A stretch of 64,000 nucleotides of DNA from Pipra filicauda (taxonomy: Eukaryota; Chordata; Aves; Passeriformes; Pipridae). The notes under the pieces were generated by a model, which saw only the letters and a program-made list of their open reading frames with translations, did no database searches and was not told where the DNA came from. The DNA lies in NCBI RefSeq assembly GCF_003945595.2, contig NW_024104084.1, positions 744,001 to 808,000 on the forward strand, written 5' to 3'. Positions 59,251-64,000 of the stretch are shown in pieces (position 1 is the stretch's first letter; each line of letters starts with the position of its first letter). The position numbers were made by a program, and so were the translations under genes.

Positions 59251-61109
59251 AGAAAGCACAAGCCTGTTCTTAGTATCTAGATTTGGTATTTTCAGTGTGG
59301 TCACTATACAGCATCTTCCAGTAGATCTGGTTTGTTTGTTTTGTTTGTTTGTTTGTTTGTTTTTAAAAGGACAATATAAAGAAGTAGAAATAAATGAATA
59401 CATGCTTCAACTTTACATTTATTTCTTTGTGTGTATTTAAAGAAGAAATGCATTCCTGTTCAAAAGTTGCTTAAAAATTCATTCAGCGTAGTTGTGATTT
59501 AGTCCAGCTGCTTAATTATTTTTTTTAGAAGTGCTCACTGTTTATGGTTGCCATTTCAATGAAAGGTAGCATTTATTACATTTCAGATATGTGGACAAGC
59601 AAAGTGTTAATGAGTCTGAGTTTGTTTTTTTTTTCCCCTTCTCGCTGCATTAGAAAGGATTCTGATTGCAGAATGGCCTTTTAAGATAAATAACACATTT
59701 TCCCTATTTTTTTTACCAGAATTCATGGTAAGTCATTTGAAACAATTGATGTCAAGGTTATAAAGAAATGATAAACAAGAGATCATGATAGGAATATGAT
59801 TATGGCTGGAGTCCCCAGTTTGGTCTCACTCTCGTCTGAGCTATACCCAGACCAAACACTCACAATGCAGTGGTGACACTAAAGACTTTACAGATGAAGT
59901 AGAATTTCTTATTGCTAGACCTTATCAAAAGGCCAATTTCTACATGAACAAATCTTTGATTAAAAAGGTTTTGGATCAGGATTTCAATAAGAATTTACAA
60001 TTAGCAACTTACTTTTGTGAAAAGCCTTTTGTCATGTCATTATTTTTTACCTTGCCTGAACGCCAGGTATTCACTAGGCCTGTACCCAATCTCCCTCCGG
60101 AGGGAAAGGGGAGGAGGAAAGGGGCAGAAGAAGGGAAAAAATAAGAAAACAGAAACTACCAAGAAAAGCGGATTTATATGTACACAGAGAGAAAAAAAAT
60201 TATAAAACTATACACATAGAGAAGAACTAATAACAAAGACTACTTCCCCACAACAAACACTCTTTTCCCCCAAAGAAGTGGCCCATCCACCACTGTGCAG
60301 CTGCCTGGAAGAGAAGAAGGACCTTAAATCCTTCACATCTTTTATATCTGAGCTGATGTAACATAGTATGGAATATCTTATTGGTAAAATATAAATCAGG
60401 TGAACTATCCTAGGTCTGCTTCCCTTTCAGAGAGGGTAAAAAACCCATTACACATGTGGAGAATATATTTTCAAAAGACTAAAGCTTAGACTAAAGGGGT
60501 AAAAAAAAATGTAAAGGGTGATAGATGCTATCAACATTTTTTGCTTAGTTTTATTCAAATGTCTCATGATTTTCAGTAACACTGGAAAATACTTGAATAA
60601 GTTTCTCCTTGTTTCTAGCCTGTTTCACTTTATAAGTCCTCAGGGATGGTTTTCCAAGCAGTAAGGCAAACTCAGTGTGTTCCACAAAAATGAACTCATT
60701 TAAGCCTGAGAACTTCTACCTGAGATTATTTGTCCTGCACCAACTTGATGTAAAACTTTTTGAATTGACCCAAAAAGAACATGATGAAAAATTTATGCTG
60801 TTCAGTAAAACTTTGTCTAGAATTTACTATTTTACACCTCTTCCAATTAAATAAGAGAAAGTTTTATGATAGCATTAGTATTTTATTTTCTAAGTTTTTT
60901 TTTTTTTCATTTTGGCACATCATTCACTGTGCAGAGAACAAAAGCATCAAAGAACAGTCTATGTAAGTGAATGTGGAATTGCATCTATTAAACTTAAATT
61001 TTATCTAGAAAATATCAGAAAATATTTTTAAAAATAAATTAATTACAATAATTTGATAATATTTCTTTTACGAAGATTGAACTTTATTGGCAGTAGCAGT
61101 TATTATAAG
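59251..61109. other. No recognised gene; simple repeats and a palindrome
   Basis: A (TTTG)n run lies at 59330-59364 and a perfect 14-bp palindrome TCCCTCCGGAGGGA at 60092-60105, next to a purine-rich tract. Other sequence is unrecognised. Confidence 0.5.
59330..59364 (+). repeat. (TTTG)n microsatellite
   Basis: About eight TTTG units, one interrupted. Confidence 0.93.
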
Positions 61110-61341
61110 AGAACCTCTGGAAGGGGCAGGTTGGACAGTGGAAAGATGTCCGCTGTTAGGGATTGTGCAACCCTGGATCTTATCATACAGGAAGTTGGAG
61201 GAGTCTCTATCCCTGGATGCTTTCAAGATCAGGCAGGTGAAGACAAGCCTGGCCTAATACAATGCTGGAAACCGTTTTACTTCAAATAGGCAGCTGGACT
61301 AGAGACTTCAAAAGATGCCTTCCAACCAATATGTTCTATAA
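61110..61341 (+). mobile_element. CR1 LINE 3'-end fragment
   Basis: The right part is clear CR1: GGAGTCTCTATCCCTGGATG, CTTTCAAGATCAGGCAGG (family: ggagattttcaagactcgac), CAGCTGGACTAGAGACTTCA, then AAAGATGCCTTCCAACCAAT and a decayed TTCTATAAG end. The left 70 bp are less certain. Confidence 0.8.
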
Positions 61342-61591
61342 GTAGCTAAATAATTGCAACATGTAACGGATCGCTTCTTTTTTTTCAAACTAAATCTGTT
61401 GATCAAGGCCTACTAAGTGATCTGAAATGTGTCATAAGAACACTATAATTTGTGCATTAAAGACTCTAAGCTCTTTTAATTCAGTACTCCATCACTTATG
61501 TTGCTTTATAGAAAGCATAAATATTTTTTATGAACAATTATTAATAATCTGGAATTAGAAGGAATTTCTGAGCCCAATAAAAAAACTTTTT

Positions 61592-61840
61592 ATAGAATCA
61601 TCGAGTGATTTAGGTTGGAAAAGACCTTTAAGGTCATTGTGTCCAACTGTAAGCCCAGCACTTCAAGTCCACCACTATGTTATGTCCCTAAGTCCCACAT
61701 CTGTATGATGACACTTCCCTGGGCAGGCTGTTCCAACACTTGACAACCCTTTTGATGAACAGCTGTTTCCCTGACATCCAATCTAAACCTTCCCTGACTC
61801 AACTTGAGGCTATTTCCTCTCGTCCTATTACTTGTTACTT
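61592..61840 (-). mobile_element. CR1 LINE 3'-end fragment
   Basis: The complement of the 3' terminus starts at TAGAATCATCGAGTGATTTA and continues GGTTGGAAAAGACCTTTAAG, GTCATTGTGTCCAACTG, CTTCCCTGGGCAGGCTGTTCCA, and the complement of ORF2 C-terminal codons (GACATCCAATCTAAACCTTC then TTTCCTCTCGTCCTATTACTTG). It lies 250 bp from the plus-strand CR1 end at 61341. Confidence 0.95.
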
Positions 61841-61841
61841 T

Positions 61842-64000
61842 TACGTGTGTTTGTTTTATTTTATTTTGGTATTATGAAAAAAAAAAATCGTCATCTGAAT
61901 AAAAATAAAGTTTTAGTGCTGATTTTATTATGATACCATATTTTGACGTATTTTAGAACAAAACATTATGGCTTTCCATTTCCAAAATATCATTTCTGTA
62001 ATTCCTTTGAAAGATTAATCCTCTCCTTCCTGCTGCGTCTTCAAATGAAAGAAAAAATTTAACTTTTTTATTTGAATATTTTCTTCAGTTTTCCATTTGT
62101 GGTTCTTTTCATTCTGTGTATACACATTTGAATGAAAATAAATTAAAATAATGAAAACAGTTTCATAGTGATATGTTTTCTTCCTTTCTAACTGTGTAGC
62201 TTTCTATTTCAACCTTCAAGTAAAAAGAAAAAAAAAAGGGTACACTTTTAGTAATCAGTTCCTTATTGCAAAATCCAAAACACTACCTGTTGACCTAAAT
62301 CTTTTGAAAACTAATTTCTTTACTAGACTGACATGGAATGTGTCCTTAAAGCTTCTGCATCCACCTTCTAGAAAAAAAGAAAGATGGTACTTTTCTGGTA
62401 CAGTCTTTCGAAATTTATACATTTAGAATGCTTAATATTATATAGAGTTATTTCTAATTTACAGCATTATGACTCTCCTAAATACAGTGCTTTTATTGTG
62501 ATTTACACCACTGTTGCTGAACTCTGAATCACAACCATGTCTATATTTATGGTTTACACAATCCCTTTGGTTGTATGTAATTTTTACAGTTGAATAAAAA
62601 TAGCAAATCCCTACTTAAAGGACCTTATCATCATAGATCCTTAATTACAACTATGTTAAAGTAACCTCTATGGTGGCCCACGAGCCAAAGCAACAATAAA
62701 TAAAAAGGACTGTAAAGTGAGTAGCTCCTTCCAAAGGGAAATGTCAGCCTGCACATGGAAATGTCACCAGTGCAATAACATTTCCTGCTGCAGCACAGGG
62801 CACTGAGTGGGAATGGAGCAGAAAGAGGAGCTGGTGCCTTGGTAAAAGGTGTGCATGGTGAGAGGCTGTGGACAGACAGACAGAGCTCTCTGTCCACTGG
62901 GCAAAGGAGGAGAATCTACCAGGTGGATAATCAGAGCTTCCCAAGGAGGAAGTGGACTGTCAGACTGAGTCAAACTGTTGATTTTGGGCTTGACCCCTGG
63001 CTACTGCATCAGTTTGACACTGATGCCCTGCTTAAAGAATTATTTATTTTAACTTGAACACTACACAGTCTTATCTGGAAGCAGAAGAGCTTTTCTTCCA
63101 CCAGATGTGTTCCTGTTTTAGCAGCAGCTGGCATAATGCTGTCAATCAAAAGGGAAGGGACATACCAGAACTTTACAAACCTCTGTCTTCTGGTTTAGGT
63201 GATCACATATGATTTTGTCTGGTAGGATGAGAACACAGTGGCAGACAGCAGCTGTCCTACAGAAAGTATTGTATACCAAAGAAAAAAAAAAATGGAGGAA
63301 GTTACCTCATTTTTCTCCAATCTATCTGCAGTATTTTGTTTCTTTCTAAAACCCTGCTTCCATCCCCTTTAAACCTTAAACTGGATTATGTTTTGCTCTG
63401 GATTTCGTTTGATTTTTCCCAGACACACGGGATGCGCACACAACCCTTTAGTCCTGGGTTTGAAGAACCACACCCTGGGCCAGACAGGTTCCCACTTTTG
63501 CTTCTCATGCATCTGCCTCTTGGGATGCTGGATCTCTAATTCCTTGTTATTTTTGTTGCAGAAAGAGGTCTTCTTGCTTCATTTGTTGAGTCTGAAAGAC
63601 CATGCCTAACACAGTGTCTGGCTTTAATGAACTCAGTGATTATCTCTGTTCTGAGAGCAGCTGTAAGAGCTCTTGGTGCAGTAATACCAGTGCACAGACC
63701 ACTCAGACCTGAAGGAAAAGGGAATCTGCTGATTCTAAGCGTTCATTAAGTTTTGTACCTGCAAAAAGCAGTAATAAGGCAGGTGAAATTTAGGGAACCA
63801 TCTATGATATGAACTGAAACGTACTCAGCCACAACCCTAGGAAAGACTGTTAGTTTAGCTAGTAGGGGGAATGGATTTCCAGGCTGAAGATATGAATTTG
63901 CATAGTGAAACATAAATTGTATTGCATTATACACTACATATAAATGAGAACACCCCCAACCTCCACTCAACTACATAAGACATATGATTCCCTCCGCATA
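61842..64000. other. No recognised gene
   Basis: AT-rich to 62.6 kb, then slightly more GC-rich to the window end. No repeat family, RNA or coding segment was recognised; 61850-62160 is very AT-rich and non-repetitive apart from short A/T runs. Confidence 0.5.

Overview
This is vertebrate nuclear DNA, almost certainly from a bird and most likely a songbird (Passeriformes). It is AT-rich and CpG-poor, full of short homopolymer tracts, and has no dense coding on either strand. Its recognisable content is retroposon sequence. At least nine CR1 LINE fragments of avian type end in the family's 3' terminus (TTCCAACC...ATTCTATGATTCT or its complement). Two further CR1 fragments are much older and of reptile/L3 type. 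Two short SINEs (47388-47525 and 17406-17510, both minus strand) have a tRNA-Ile-like head joined to a CR1-type tail. As I recall the family, this is TguSINE1, which is restricted to passerines, and it is the best taxonomic marker here. All family names are from memory of consensus sequences; no database was searched.

No protein-coding gene, coding exon, rRNA, functional tRNA, CRISPR array or operon can be supported. The longest open frames (up to about 147 codons) are low-complexity, repeat-derived, or lack any recognisable family signature. The window reads as a gene desert or the inside of a very large intron.

Layout. 1-8 kb: one short CR1 3' end, otherwise unrecognised single-copy-looking sequence. 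8-11.6 kb: ancient MIR-like and L3-type relics interspersed with blocks rich in homeodomain and POU octamer motifs, including an 18-bp near-palindromic octamer pair at 8561-8578 and a canonical G-quadruplex motif at 11016-11031. 13-22 kb: mostly non-repetitive sequence with several candidate conserved non-coding blocks, a broken SINE and a TG microsatellite. 22-34 kb: AT-rich sequence with microsatellites, a possible LTR/primer-binding-site relic near 23.7 kb, an ancient SINE/LINE tail, a candidate conserved block at 26.0-26.2 kb and two CR1s. 34-48 kb: an ancient CR1, a pair of MIR relics, an 804-bp CR1 with readable remnants of ORF2, an A/C-only tract of about 330 bp, a composite ancient SINE and the intact passerine SINE. 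48-64 kb: a candidate enhancer block next to a pyrimidine tract, a 1.5-kb decayed CR1 covering endonuclease and reverse-transcriptase regions, and a dense cluster of further CR1 fragments.

Nothing acts together as a pathway. If the window has a function, it is most plausibly long-range cis-regulation, with several very old retroposons as candidates for exaptation. Conservation cannot be measured from one sequence, so those calls are hypotheses.
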